A stretch of DNA of 64,000 nt, from contig JARLJH010000058.1 of the NCBI GenBank assembly GCA_031291305.1, positions 124,001 through 188,000 of the forward strand, given 5' to 3'. Below are positions 16,495 through 25,740 of the stretch, in pieces. The DNA comes from Rhodoferax sp. GTDB lineage: Bacteria > Pseudomonadota > Gammaproteobacteria > Burkholderiales > Burkholderiaceae_C. The position numbers were made by a program, and so were the translations under genes. The notes under the pieces are model-generated. The model worked only from the letters and a program-made list of their open reading frames with translations, was not told the origin of the DNA and searched no databases. Numbering within the stretch: the first letter of the stretch is position 1; every line of letters starts with the position of its first letter.

Positions 16495-17868
16495 ATGAAA
16501 TTCGCCAAATTCAAAGCGTTGAAGATGGGTCTGCGTCCCGGTTGTGGCGCTTTGTCGTTTGGCCTGTTGCTGTCGCTGTCGGGGTGTGGTGGCGCAGGTG
16601 GGGGCACGTCAGCCAGCACTGGCAGCACCTCCACCAGTGCAAGTACCTTGACGACCAGCACTTCGCTGTCTGCGATTGCCCAACTCGGGAAAAAGATTTT
16701 CTTTGATCCGAGCCTTTCGGCGTCTGGACAGGTTGCTTGTGCAACCTGCCACGACCCGGCCCAACACTATGGTCCGGCCAACACCCTCTCTGTTCAGTTC
16801 GGTGGACCAACGCTGACTGCTACTGGCATTCGGCAGGCACCCCAGATTACCTATGCTTACCGCAATCCCATTTTCAGCATTGGGCCGGATACCTCGACGC
16901 AAGAGAACATCAATGTTGCACAGGTTGCAGCCTCCAGCAGCAGCACCACAATTCCACAAAAAGTGGCCGGAGGCAGCGCGTCCAGCACGGCCATGGTGCC
17001 TCAAGGCGGTCTATTTTTGGACGGGCGTGTGGACACCCTGCAAGCGCAAGCGGATGGTCCGCTTTTCAACCCGGCAGAAATGGCCAATACCAACGTCAAT
17101 GACTTGGTCACCAAACTCGCCAAGTCCTCTTACGCTGATGACTTCAAGCAGATATTTGGTAGCAATGTATTTAGCAATCCACAGATGTTGCTCTCAGAAG
17201 CCGAGGGCGCCATTGCACGTTTCGAGTTTGAAGATGCGTCATTTCATGCCTTCAACAGCAAGTACGACTACTACCTGGCTGGCAAAACCCAATTGACAGC
17301 ATCTGAGCTCAATGGTTTGAAACTGTTTGAAGACCCTGCCAAAGGCAATTGCGCCGCCTGTCACCTGGATAAAAAAACCGCTGACGGCCAGCCACCGATG
17401 TTCACCGACTTTCAGTACGAAGCCCTTGGCGTGCCACGCAACAGCGCCATACCCGCCAATGCCGATCCGACTTTTTATGACCTGGGTTTGTGTGGCCCGG
17501 TACGGACGGATTTGACCGCACAAACCAATTACTGCGGCATGTTTCGCACGCCATCCTTGCGCAACGTCTCCACACGCAAGGTGTATTTCCACAACGGTAT
17601 TTACAAGTCACTCAATGACGTGATGCAGTTTTATATGTTGCGGGACATCACACCAGAGCAGTTTTATTCTCGTGATTCCAATGGGAGCGTTCTCAAGTTC
17701 AACGATATTCCTGCGCTGTATCAGGCCAATGTCGACACCACAGATGCCCCATTCAATCGTAAACCGGGCGATTCGCCGGCGCTCTCTACCAGTGAGATTG
17801 CAGATGTCATCGCCTTTCTGAATACATTGACCGACGGTTTTCAGTCAGCCAATGCCTATGCGCCTTGA
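16495..17868 (+). CDS. Di-haem cytochrome c peroxidase/MauG-family lipoprotein
   Basis: 457 residues. A signal peptide with lipobox SLSGC gives a lipidated Cys at residue 31, followed by a Ser/Thr-rich linker to about residue 58. Two c-type haem motifs are visible, CATCH (residues 82-86) and CAACH (286-290), each with the surrounding pattern of bacterial CCP/MauG proteins (GKKIFFDPSLSASGQVACAT; GNCAACHLDKK; PSLRNVSTRKVYFHNG). It probably reduces peroxide or oxidises an unknown periplasmic partner. The GGAGAAAAG site favours the ATG at 16495. The adjacent lipoprotein phosphoesterase suggests a shared, perhaps phosphate-related, role. Confidence 0.9.
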   Translation: MKFAKFKALKMGLRPGCGALSFGLLLSLSGCGGAGGGTSASTGSTSTSASTLTTSTSLSAIAQLGKKIFFDPSLSASGQVACATCHDPAQHYGPANTLSVQFGGPTLTATGIRQAPQITYAYRNPIFSIGPDTSTQENINVAQVAASSSSTTIPQKVAGGSASSTAMVPQGGLFLDGRVDTLQAQADGPLFNPAEMANTNVNDLVTKLAKSSYADDFKQIFGSNVFSNPQMLLSEAEGAIARFEFEDASFHAFNSKYDYYLAGKTQLTASELNGLKLFEDPAKGNCAACHLDKKTADGQPPMFTDFQYEALGVPRNSAIPANADPTFYDLGLCGPVRTDLTAQTNYCGMFRTPSLRNVSTRKVYFHNGIYKSLNDVMQFYMLRDITPEQFYSRDSNGSVLKFNDIPALYQANVDTTDAPFNRKPGDSPALSTSEIADVIAFLNTLTDGFQSANAYAP

Positions 17869-17987
17869 CGCCTAGCCCAGTCAGTCTTCAAGTCGGCACG
17901 GGTATCGTCTGACTATTACCTTCCCGGTGATTGAGGGCTCTCCCTGCCAACCCGCCCTCAACAGAGCGGAAATATTCGCCACCAATT

Positions 17988-18045
17988 AACTATCACTTAT
18001 ATAGCTAGCTTCCCTTATCACATAGGGGCTACACACCTAAAACCC
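17988..18045 (+). repeat. Dispersed intergenic repeat, copy 3
   Basis: AACTATCACTTATATAGCTAG, then TTCCCTTATCACATAGGGGC and an A-rich tail. The pattern matches copy 2 with a diverged tail (CTACACACC for CTAGAGGCC). It sits between two convergent genes. Confidence 0.6.
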
Positions 18046-18051
18046 ATACAA

Positions 18052-19905
18052 CTACTCCGAACTTTGCTGCAGCGCCCACATCGACGCATAGCGGCCGTTG
18101 GCGGCCAGCAGCGCGGCGTGGGTGCCGCGTTCCAGAATGTGACCTGCCTCCATCACCAGAATCTCGTGCGCGTCCACCACCGTCGATAGCCGGTGAGCGA
18201 TCACCAGGGTGGTCTTGTTGCGCGCCACGCTTTGCAGTTCGGCCTGGATAGCGCGTTCGTTGGCGCTGTCCAGGGCGCTGGTGGCTTCGTCAAAAATCAG
18301 GATTGGCGGGTTTTTCAGCAGGGTGCGGGCAATCGCCACACGCTGTTTTTCACCGCCGGACAGTTTCAGGCCGCGCTCGCCGACCATGGTGTCGTAGCCC
18401 TTGGGTGTGGCGGTGATGAAGCTGTGAATGTGCGCGGCTTTGGCCGCCGCCTCCACATCTTCGCGGCTGGCGCCAGGGCGGCCATAGGCAATGTTGTATT
18501 CCACCGTGTCGTTGAACAGCACCGTGTCTTGCGGCACGATGCCAATAACGGCACGCACGCTGGCCTGGGTGACCTGTTTGATGTCTTGCCCGGCAATCAG
18601 AATCTGGCCGCCTTGCACGTCGTAAAAGCGAAAAAGCAGCCGCGCCAGCGTGGACTTGCCCGAGCCCGACGGGCCGACCACCGCCACGGTTTTGCCAGCC
18701 GGGATGTCAAAGCTGATGTCGTGCAGGATCGGGCGCGCCGGGTCGTAGGCAAACTGCACGTGCCTAAAGCTGACGCTGGCATTGCCCGCGTCGGCGTGCA
18801 GCGCCTGGCTGCTGTGATCGGCCAACGCCAGTGGCAGCGCGCCCGGCAAGTCGGCGATCTCGCGCTCGCGCTCCATCAGGGTGAACATTTTTTCCAGGTC
18901 GGTCAGGCCCTGTTTGATCTCGCGGTACAACACGCCCAGAAAACCCAGCGGAATGTAGAGCTGAATCATGAAAGCGTTGACCATCACCAGATCGCCCAGC
19001 GTCATGTGGCCGTTCACCACGCCCAGAGTGGCGCGCCACAGCATGGTTACCAGGCCAGCGGCAATGATGAGCTGCTGGCCGGTGTTCAAAATGCTCAGCG
19101 TGGTCTGGCTTTTGAGCGCCGCCTTGCGGTAGCGTTCCAGGTTATCGTCGTAGCGCTTGGCCTCGAATTCTTCGTTGTTGAAGTATTTGACGGTCTCAAA
19201 ATTGAGCAGCGAGTCGATGGCGCGGCTGTGCGCGGTGGAGTCCAGCTCGTTCATCTGCTTTCTGAACTGGGTGCGCCACTCGGTCACCAGAATGGTGAAG
19301 CTGATGTAGACCACCAGCGCGATGATGGTGATGCCAGCAAACCAAACGTCAAACTTGACCGCCAAGTAGGTCAGCACCATGCCGACTTCGATCAGCGTCG
19401 GAAAGATGCTGTAGAGCGAATAGCTGATGAGCGAGTGCACGGCGCGGGTGCCGCGTTCGATGTCGCGCGTCATGCCGCCGGTCTGGCGCTCCAGGTGAAA
19501 GCGCAGGCTCAGGGCGTGCAGGTGGCGAAACACCTTCAGGCTGATGGAGCGTGAGGCGCCCTCGGTAGCTTTGGCAAAAATCAGCTCGCGCAATTCTGCA
19601 AACAGCGTGGTCGACAGGCGCAGCAGCCCATACGCCACCAGCAGGCCCAGTGGAACCACCAGCAGCGCCTGGGTATTGAGGCCGCCTTTGGGGTTCATCG
19701 CGTCAATCAACTGCTTGAGCAGTACCGGCACGCCCACATTGGCCACTTTGGCCCCCACCATGAAGGCCAGCGCCAGCATCACGCGCCACTTGTATTGCCA
19801 CAGATAGGGGAAGAGCCGCTGCAGGGTGGACCAGTCAGAACGCGGGGCGATTTGGCCGTTGGGCAACAGGGTAGGAGGGGGAGTAGGTTCGCCAGAGCGG
19901 CGCAT
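18052..19905 (-). CDS. Atm1-type ABC exporter
   Basis: About 617 residues, a half-transporter with N-terminal membrane domain (six helices, residues about 35-340) and C-terminal ATPase. Motifs are Walker A VGPSGSGKSTLARLL, Q-loop region IGIVPQDTVLF, signature LSGGEKQRVAIARTLL and Walker B LIFDEATSALD. It resembles the Atm1/HMT1 branch, which exports glutathione-linked compounds or metal conjugates, but MsbA-like roles cannot be excluded. An ATG at 19905 (MRRSGEPTPP) is preferred to a TTG three codons upstream. Divergent from the thioesterase gene with about 40 bp between starts. Confidence 0.88.
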   Translation of the reverse strand: MRRSGEPTPPPTLLPNGQIAPRSDWSTLQRLFPYLWQYKWRVMLALAFMVGAKVANVGVPVLLKQLIDAMNPKGGLNTQALLVVPLGLLVAYGLLRLSTTLFAELRELIFAKATEGASRSISLKVFRHLHALSLRFHLERQTGGMTRDIERGTRAVHSLISYSLYSIFPTLIEVGMVLTYLAVKFDVWFAGITIIALVVYISFTILVTEWRTQFRKQMNELDSTAHSRAIDSLLNFETVKYFNNEEFEAKRYDDNLERYRKAALKSQTTLSILNTGQQLIIAAGLVTMLWRATLGVVNGHMTLGDLVMVNAFMIQLYIPLGFLGVLYREIKQGLTDLEKMFTLMEREREIADLPGALPLALADHSSQALHADAGNASVSFRHVQFAYDPARPILHDISFDIPAGKTVAVVGPSGSGKSTLARLLFRFYDVQGGQILIAGQDIKQVTQASVRAVIGIVPQDTVLFNDTVEYNIAYGRPGASREDVEAAAKAAHIHSFITATPKGYDTMVGERGLKLSGGEKQRVAIARTLLKNPPILIFDEATSALDSANERAIQAELQSVARNKTTLVIAHRLSTVVDAHEILVMEAGHILERGTHAALLAANGRYASMWALQQSSE

Positions 19906-19944
19906 GGGTGACAATTCCTGAATTAACTAACCTGGATTGTGCCC

Positions 19945-20370
19945 ATGTCTGAAAGTCCCCGCCCCGCTGCCAACCAACTGGTGCAGCTACCCACCGATGA
20001 GAAACTGGTGCTGAAAGTCATCCCCATGCCACGCGACGTGAACGCCAATGGCGACATTTTTGGTGGCTGGGTCATGGCGCAAGTGGATATGGCCGGTGCC
20101 GTGATTGCCGCCACTGTGGCAGGCGGACGCATGGCCACCGTGGCAGTGAATGAATTCGTCTTCAAGCAACCGGTGCGTGTGGGAGACATCCTGAGCTTCT
20201 TTGGCAAGCTAGTGCGCATTGGCCGTACATCCATCACGGTCAAGGTCGAGGTCTATGCCGAACACTTTCAAGCGCAAGGCCAATACACCAAGGTCACCGG
20301 GGCGTCGCTGACCTACGTGGCATTGGACGAGAACGGTAGACCGCGTGAAGTGCCCAAGCCTGCGCCCTGA
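19945..20370 (+). CDS. Acyl-CoA thioesterase, YciA-like
   Basis: About 141 residues with a hotdog fold. The pattern PRDVNANGDIFGGWVMAQVD carries the family's Asn-Asp-containing motif, followed by FVFKQPVRVGDILSFFGKLV and VKVEVYAE. YciA enzymes hydrolyse a broad range of acyl-CoAs. The ATG at 19945 was chosen over an in-frame GTG two codons earlier. The short shared upstream region suggests divergent promoters with the ABC exporter. Confidence 0.88.
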   Translation: MSESPRPAANQLVQLPTDEKLVLKVIPMPRDVNANGDIFGGWVMAQVDMAGAVIAATVAGGRMATVAVNEFVFKQPVRVGDILSFFGKLVRIGRTSITVKVEVYAEHFQAQGQYTKVTGASLTYVALDENGRPREVPKPAP

Positions 20371-20371
20371 T

Positions 20372-20430
20372 TTGCTATATCAACAATAGCTATAAGCCAA
20401 GGTAACAAAGGGGCTAGAAGGCTATTTTCC
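20372..20430 (+). repeat. Dispersed intergenic repeat, copy 4
   Basis: GCTATATCAACAATAGCTAT, then AAGGTAACAAAGGGGC and TAGAAGGCTATTTT. It fills most of the gap between the convergent thioesterase and chemoreceptor genes. Confidence 0.65.
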
Positions 20431-20438
20431 TTGCAACC

Positions 20439-22787
20439 TCAAACAAACCCCAGCCGCTTGGCCGCTGACAGCACCAGCACCACCTCGCTGGTGGCCTTCG
20501 TGAAAGGCGTGTTGGGGGCCAGGGCATCTTCTGCTTGCTCGTAACGCCGTTCATTGATCAACTGCCCCACCTGACCGGCCACCTGATGGAACTGCGCGTG
20601 CTTGTCGATCAGTGCCGTAAAGCTGGCGCGCCCGCTCAAACGCTGACCATCCCCATAAATCCACTTGCCCAAACCACAGCAGTCGTCACGCGACAGGGTG
20701 GCCACATCGACCTTGTCACCGTTTTCAATTGCCTGGCGCAACTTGACCTTCCACTGGCGATGGCCGTCAATGATGCCATCCACGTCAATGCCTTCCAGCA
20801 GCGCGGATGCTTTGGCACCGGGCAGCTGAAATTCGTCGACCTGCGCCGCCATGCGAACCGCCGAGCCCTGCAGGGCGTTGGCTGCAGCGGCTGTTTCCTC
20901 CACCAAGGCCGCATTGGCCTGGGTATTGCGGTCCAGCTCATGGACCGCCTGACCAATCTGGCCGATGCCCAGGCTTTGTTCCCGTGCGCCATTGGCCACT
21001 TCGTCCAACAATTGCTTGATCGACGTGGCGTTGTCGACGATCTGGTGCATGTGGTCACCCGCCAAGTGAACGATCTCGGAGCCCTTGGTCACCTCTTCGG
21101 TGCTGCTGGTGATCAGCGTCTTGATCTCCTTGGCGGCAGTGGCACTGCGACCGGCCAGGGCACGCACCTCGGTGGCCACCACGGCAAACCCGCGGCCCTG
21201 CTCACCCGCACGCGCGGCCTCAACAGCCGCGTTGAGCGCCAGAATATTCGTCTGGAACGCGATGCCGTCAATCACGCCAATGATGTCGCTGATGCGTTGC
21301 GAGGACACCTGAATGCGGCCCATGGTATTGGCTACGTCCTGCATCACCGTGCCGCCCTGACTGGCAGTGCTGGCGTTGTCGGTGGCGATCTGCGAGGCCT
21401 TGCCCACGGATTCGGCCGTCATGGCCACGGTGGAATTGGTTTGCTCCAGCGCCGCAGACGATTCCTCCAGTGCGGCAGCGGCCGACTCGGTTCGACCGGC
21501 CAGATCCTGGGTTCCATGGGCGATTTCCATACTGGACAGAACCACGGTTTCAGCGGCCGCTTTCACTTGCTCCACCGTCAATGCCAAGGCCTGCTGCATG
21601 TACCCCAGCTCCTTGAGCATGCCGGTTATCTCGTCTTTGCCCTCCAGTTTCACGGGTGTACGCAAATCGCCCATGGAAATGCCGATCAAATGCTGGCGCA
21701 GGTTTCTAAAACCTTGCGCCATTGAATTCAGGCATCCCATGAGAAAGTAAGCCGCCAGCAGTAAGCTAGCCAGCGTGACGCTCAGCGCCAGCCAGAAGCT
21801 GCGCTGCAATGTTGCTTCCCGCTCGGCAAGCATGGCATCCAGCACTTGAAGATTTTTCTGCACTTGGTTGAACTGGCCATCCAGCGTACTGTTGGCAGCG
21901 GCAACAAATGCCACCGAATCGTCTTTGACATCGGTAGTCCCTGGCGGAACGCTGCTTCGCACCTGCGCAACCAATTCTTTCGTGCTCTGCAGGGCACCTC
22001 GACTCAATCGATCACGGTACGCTGGCGCAACCTGCTGCACCTTGTCCAGAGCCTTCTGCATCGACGCCATCTCCTGATCCATCAATGCAAGATAGCCCTG
22101 CAACCGCGCCATGTTGTCTGCGGTGATCTGGCCACCTTTGAGGGCGGTGCGCACCAGACCGCGCACCTCGACCGTGTTCTGCAGCAGGTCTGGCGCCTCA
22201 ACAAAATTGGCGCTCATCAGGTAGTAACTGGCCAATTCGGGGTCCAGCGCCAGACCGGAGCCGTCAGTCACCAGATCAAGCAGATCTGACAGCGTGCGCG
22301 ACACCCCGATCATGCCGTTGTAAATCGCCTCCGGATCGGCCTTGGTACCCGCCTCCGGCTGCGCTGACCGAGCGGTTTCGACGGCGCCGCGAACTGCTGC
22401 AAAACCATGGTCAGCTGCCATCAGCGAACCCAATTCCGTATCCAGCGCCTGCAATTTGGCATAGATGGCGTCAAAGTCCTGACGCGCCTGCTGCAGCTGC
22501 CCGCCACCTTCGCCAAAAGCCGTATTGCGCGACTGTTGACGCCAGCGACCAGCCAGATCGATAGCCGGATAGATCGCACTGGCGTAGCGCACTCCGGAAC
22601 GCTCAAGCCGGGTTACCGCAATGTCGCCAAGCTTGTCATGAATGAAGATTGACAGCAGCCAGACAATCGGGATCATGAAAGCAATGGTGATCACCCCCAT
22701 CTTGCGGCTGAAACGCAAAGCGCGCATCAGCGACGCACCGGCGTGCCAAAAAGAAGCACTTACAAATACGGCGGTGAATTTTTTCAT
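20439..22787 (-). CDS. Chemoreceptor with C-terminal CZB zinc-binding domain
   Basis: 782 residues. TM1 lies about residues 32-50 (MGVITIAFMIPIVWLLSIF), a long sensor region extends to about 330, TM2 is about 335-355, then HAMP and the signalling domain with tip [20 protein letters not shown]. After it a CZB (chemoreceptor zinc-binding) domain follows: IIDGHRQWKVKLR, DCCGLGKWIYGDG and KHAQFHQVAGQV supply the His-Cys-His-His pattern. CZB receptors sense zinc or hypochlorous acid. The N-terminus before TM1 is 30 residues, longer than usual. A good sigma70-like promoter lies just upstream. Confidence 0.92.
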   Translation of the reverse strand: MKKFTAVFVSASFWHAGASLMRALRFSRKMGVITIAFMIPIVWLLSIFIHDKLGDIAVTRLERSGVRYASAIYPAIDLAGRWRQQSRNTAFGEGGGQLQQARQDFDAIYAKLQALDTELGSLMAADHGFAAVRGAVETARSAQPEAGTKADPEAIYNGMIGVSRTLSDLLDLVTDGSGLALDPELASYYLMSANFVEAPDLLQNTVEVRGLVRTALKGGQITADNMARLQGYLALMDQEMASMQKALDKVQQVAPAYRDRLSRGALQSTKELVAQVRSSVPPGTTDVKDDSVAFVAAANSTLDGQFNQVQKNLQVLDAMLAEREATLQRSFWLALSVTLASLLLAAYFLMGCLNSMAQGFRNLRQHLIGISMGDLRTPVKLEGKDEITGMLKELGYMQQALALTVEQVKAAAETVVLSSMEIAHGTQDLAGRTESAAAALEESSAALEQTNSTVAMTAESVGKASQIATDNASTASQGGTVMQDVANTMGRIQVSSQRISDIIGVIDGIAFQTNILALNAAVEAARAGEQGRGFAVVATEVRALAGRSATAAKEIKTLITSSTEEVTKGSEIVHLAGDHMHQIVDNATSIKQLLDEVANGAREQSLGIGQIGQAVHELDRNTQANAALVEETAAAANALQGSAVRMAAQVDEFQLPGAKASALLEGIDVDGIIDGHRQWKVKLRQAIENGDKVDVATLSRDDCCGLGKWIYGDGQRLSGRASFTALIDKHAQFHQVAGQVGQLINERRYEQAEDALAPNTPFTKATSEVVLVLSAAKRLGFV

Positions 22788-22812
22788 TGCCAGCGATCTC
22801 CACGACTTGTTT

Positions 22813-22841
22813 TTTATAAAAAAAGCGGTGGATTATGACAA
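22813..22841 (-). promoter_or_regulatory. Sigma70-like promoter of the CZB chemoreceptor
   Basis: On the minus strand TTGTCA, a 17-base spacer, then TATAAA, one mismatch each from consensus. The predicted start of transcription is about 20 bases before the ATG at 22787, leaving room for the GGAG ribosome site. Confidence 0.55.
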
Positions 22842-22911
22842 TGATGCGTCGCACCGTTGACAAATACTTTTCGAGGTTGGTTGTTACCACGCCTTGCGGC
22901 CCACCCTCAAC

Positions 22912-24015
22912 TCAAGCAGCTGGTTGCGAAATAGGTGTGACTTCAGGCATAACCCAGGCGTCGCGCACCTGCAGCCGTAGCAACTCACCACGCCGGGGCT
23001 GCGCTTCAAACGGCAACACCAAGCTCAGTGGCACAGCCAATTCGCCCTGCAGCACTGCGTCGACCGCAAACGAATTGCCTTGGAAAAACACATGTTCCAC
23101 ATGCACTGAAAGGCCTGGCATGCTGGGCTGGACAAGTACAAAAGCCGTCGGTGCCAGACACAGCCGCACCTGCACACTGGCATCGGCAGATGCCATATCC
23201 CGTGCCTGAAAGTCGTATTCACCGATGGCCACTCGCGCCACGCCTGACTGTGTAGCGCTCAGGCGTCGGGCATTCAACAGGTTGCCCGAGCCGACAAACC
23301 GAGCCACCATGTCGGTCTGTGGCTCTCGGCACAGCCGGGTTGGGGTGTCAATCTGTTCAATGCGCCCTTCATGCACCACCACCACGCGGTCCGCCAGAGC
23401 CAGCGCCTCCTCCTGATTGTGGGTGACATACATCATGCTGCAGTCCGGGCTGCGCATTTGGTCGATGTGCCGCATCATGTCGCGGCGCAGTTCCACGTCC
23501 AAGCTTGCCAGAGGCTCATCAAAGAGAACCACGCGCGGACGCGCCACCATGGCGCGCGCCAGGGCCACACGCTGTTTCTGCCCGCCAGAGAGTTCGCCAG
23601 GCGTGCGCTGTGCCAGGGTGTGCAACTCCACCTGGGCCAGCGCCTCCATCACACGCGGGCGGGCCTGCGATTCGGTCAGGCCGGACTCGCGCAGTGGAAA
23701 CAGCACGTTGTCAAACACGGTCATGTGCGGCCACAGTGCGTGACTTTGAAACACCACGCCCACGTTGCGTCGCTCAGGCAGTACATGGCGTCCTGGCGCA
23801 GCCACCAGGTCATCCCCAATGTGAATACTGCCAGCATCAATGGTTTCCAACCCGGCAACTGCGCGCAGCAGCGTGGTCTTGCCTGAGCCCGACGGGCCCA
23901 GCAGGGCCACAAATTCACCCGAACACATCTCCAGAGAGATACCACGCAAAGCATGAAAAGCCGTGCCACCGCGACCGTAGTGCTTCTGAACGTTCTGCAG
24001 TTTTATGCGCGCCAT
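22912..24015 (-). CDS. ABC importer ATPase, iron(III)/phosphonate/polyamine type
   Basis: 367 residues. Walker A is LGPSGSGKTTLLRAVAGL, signature LSGGQKQRVALARAM, Walker B VVLFDEPLASLD, followed by a TOBE-like C-terminal domain (residues about 245-360). It energises the permease upstream, whose gene it overlaps by 13 bp. Sequence resembles FbpC/PotA/PhnT-type ATPases, which cannot be told apart on sequence alone. Confidence 0.88.
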   Translation of the reverse strand: MARIKLQNVQKHYGRGGTAFHALRGISLEMCSGEFVALLGPSGSGKTTLLRAVAGLETIDAGSIHIGDDLVAAPGRHVLPERRNVGVVFQSHALWPHMTVFDNVLFPLRESGLTESQARPRVMEALAQVELHTLAQRTPGELSGGQKQRVALARAMVARPRVVLFDEPLASLDVELRRDMMRHIDQMRSPDCSMMYVTHNQEEALALADRVVVVHEGRIEQIDTPTRLCREPQTDMVARFVGSGNLLNARRLSATQSGVARVAIGEYDFQARDMASADASVQVRLCLAPTAFVLVQPSMPGLSVHVEHVFFQGNSFAVDAVLQGELAVPLSLVLPFEAQPRRGELLRLQVRDAWVMPEVTPISQPAA

Positions 24016-25736
24016 GGCAACACACCTTCAGGTAAACGCCGCCCCAGCCTGGATGCCAGCAGCATGCACAGCAAGGTCAACACAATGGACATCACGCCAA
24101 CGGCAGACGCGGCCGCCGATTCCCCGCCCTGCTCCAGCCCGAAGACCAGCACACCCAGCGTTTCAGTGCCCGTGGACCAAAGCAGCGCAGAGACAGTCAG
24201 CTCATTGAGCGACAGCAACATCACCAGCAAAGCCCCGGCGGTGACCGAAGGCAATATCAGCGGTACGACGATGTGCCACATACGGCTGAAAAACGACCCA
24301 CCGAACACCTCTGCAGCTTCGAGCATTTCACGCGGCATCTGCATGAAACCGCTGATCACCGGGCGCAACTGGATGGTCAGAAACCGCGCCAGATAAGCGA
24401 AGAAGATGATCCACAGCGTGTTGTAGAACGACCAGCCCAACAACGGCAATGGCTTGATGTAGAGCAGGATCATGCCAATGGCCAGCACCACACCCGGAAT
24501 CACGTAAGGCACCTCGATCCATGGCATCAGACTGCGCAACAGCTGGCTTCGCCGGTATTCCATCTGGTAGGCCAGAAACAGCGACACCACCGCGAGAATC
24601 ACCGCGCTGCCCATCGACAGGCTCAGGCTGTTGATGAAAGCCCGCAGCGTGGCATCGTTTTGCAGCAGCACATAGGCGTAGTACTCGAACGAGAGGTTGT
24701 GCCACGTCAAAGGGATGCCCAGACCCGGTGACACAGACCTGGTCAGCAGCGCCAGCAACGGTGCCAGCAGCAGCACGCTGACCCACAGCGTCAGCCCTAC
24801 GGCGATTGGCGCTTGCGCACGCCCCAGATGAAATGGCGGCATCTTCAGACGCGCGGCAATCACGTCAAATCGCCCGGACTTCATAAACACCTTTTGCAAT
24901 AACATGCCCGCAGCCGCCAGCACGGCCACCAGCGCGGACAACGCCAGCGCACTGGGAAGGGCCTCTGGGCCAAAGCCCGACAGTTCCCGATAAATCAGCG
25001 TCGGCAGCACCAGATAGTCAGCCGGAATTCCCAAAAACGCCGGAATGCCGAAGTTGCCGATGCACGACACAAACGCCAGCGCCCCACCAGCTGCCAGCGA
25101 TGGCAGAACCAGCGGCAAAATCACCCGCACCAGGATGGCACGTGGCGAGGCCCCGCAAACGCGAGCAGCTTCAATCACCTCAGGCGAGAGGTTCAGCAAA
25201 CCGGCGCGCACCGTCAAAAACACCAGCGGCGCGTAATGGATGCCCAACAACAAGATGATGCCCTCACGCGACTGCAACGGGTTGCTGAGTGCCTGCCAAT
25301 TGGCCCAGCCCTGGGCAATCAAGGCGTTTTTGAGAGGCAGCCAGAGTTGCGTCCAGGCCAGCGCCACCACCTGTGGCGGCAGCAAGGCTTGAACGACAAA
25401 GGCAAACACCAGCCACTGGCGTGGCCGCGCCGGAGTCAGTGAAACAAACAACGCAAACACCAGGCCATAGCTCAGCGCCAGCACGGTGCCGCCCAAGCCG
25501 ACTTCAAGCGTATGGCGGCTGGCGCGCCAGGCGTCGGCCGACACCAGGGTAGCCCACACCGCCGCTCGCGCAGGCCCGATGAGCGCCAGCCCCATCTGGA
25601 CGGCCAGGTACACCACAGGCATCAGGGTAAACACGCCCAAAAAAACAAGCGCCAGCCACAACAGCCAGCGCTCTTGTGTGATCGAGCCCGCTTGAGCGCC
25701 CCCGATCACTGAACCGCGATTCGCCAGTGCGCTCAA
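24003..25736 (-). CDS. ABC importer permease, fused two-domain (FbpB-like)
   Basis: About 577 residues with two binding-protein-dependent transport domains in one chain, roughly 12 membrane helices, as in FbpB/ThiP-type permeases. Two EAA-type loops are visible (EVIEAARVCGASPRAILVRV near the middle, and EMLEAAEVFGGSFFSRMWHI near the end). The start is uncertain: TTG at 25736 just after the binding-protein stop, GTG at 25709, or an ATG at 25802 inside the binding-protein gene. The first keeps the genes adjacent without a long overlap. Confidence 0.85.
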   Translation of the reverse strand: MSALANRGSVIGGAQAGSITQERWLLWLALVFLGVFTLMPVVYLAVQMGLALIGPARAAVWATLVSADAWRASRHTLEVGLGGTVLALSYGLVFALFVSLTPARPRQWLVFAFVVQALLPPQVVALAWTQLWLPLKNALIAQGWANWQALSNPLQSREGIILLLGIHYAPLVFLTVRAGLLNLSPEVIEAARVCGASPRAILVRVILPLVLPSLAAGGALAFVSCIGNFGIPAFLGIPADYLVLPTLIYRELSGFGPEALPSALALSALVAVLAAAGMLLQKVFMKSGRFDVIAARLKMPPFHLGRAQAPIAVGLTLWVSVLLLAPLLALLTRSVSPGLGIPLTWHNLSFEYYAYVLLQNDATLRAFINSLSLSMGSAVILAVVSLFLAYQMEYRRSQLLRSLMPWIEVPYVIPGVVLAIGMILLYIKPLPLLGWSFYNTLWIIFFAYLARFLTIQLRPVISGFMQMPREMLEAAEVFGGSFFSRMWHIVVPLILPSVTAGALLVMLLSLNELTVSALLWSTGTETLGVLVFGLEQGGESAAASAVGVMSIVLTLLCMLLASRLGRRLPEGVLPWRA

Positions 25737-25740
25737 ATCA

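Noticed and set aside
17933-17961. TTGAGGGC...GCCCTCAA hairpin after the cytochrome peroxidase gene
   Set aside because: Only eight pairs with a 15-base loop and no T-run; not convincing as a terminator.
18193-19554. Long plus-strand open frame opposite the Atm1-type exporter
   Set aside because: Composition is His/Gln/Gly/Val-rich as expected for the reverse of a high-GC gene, with no family motif; the minus-strand exporter has full ABC signatures.
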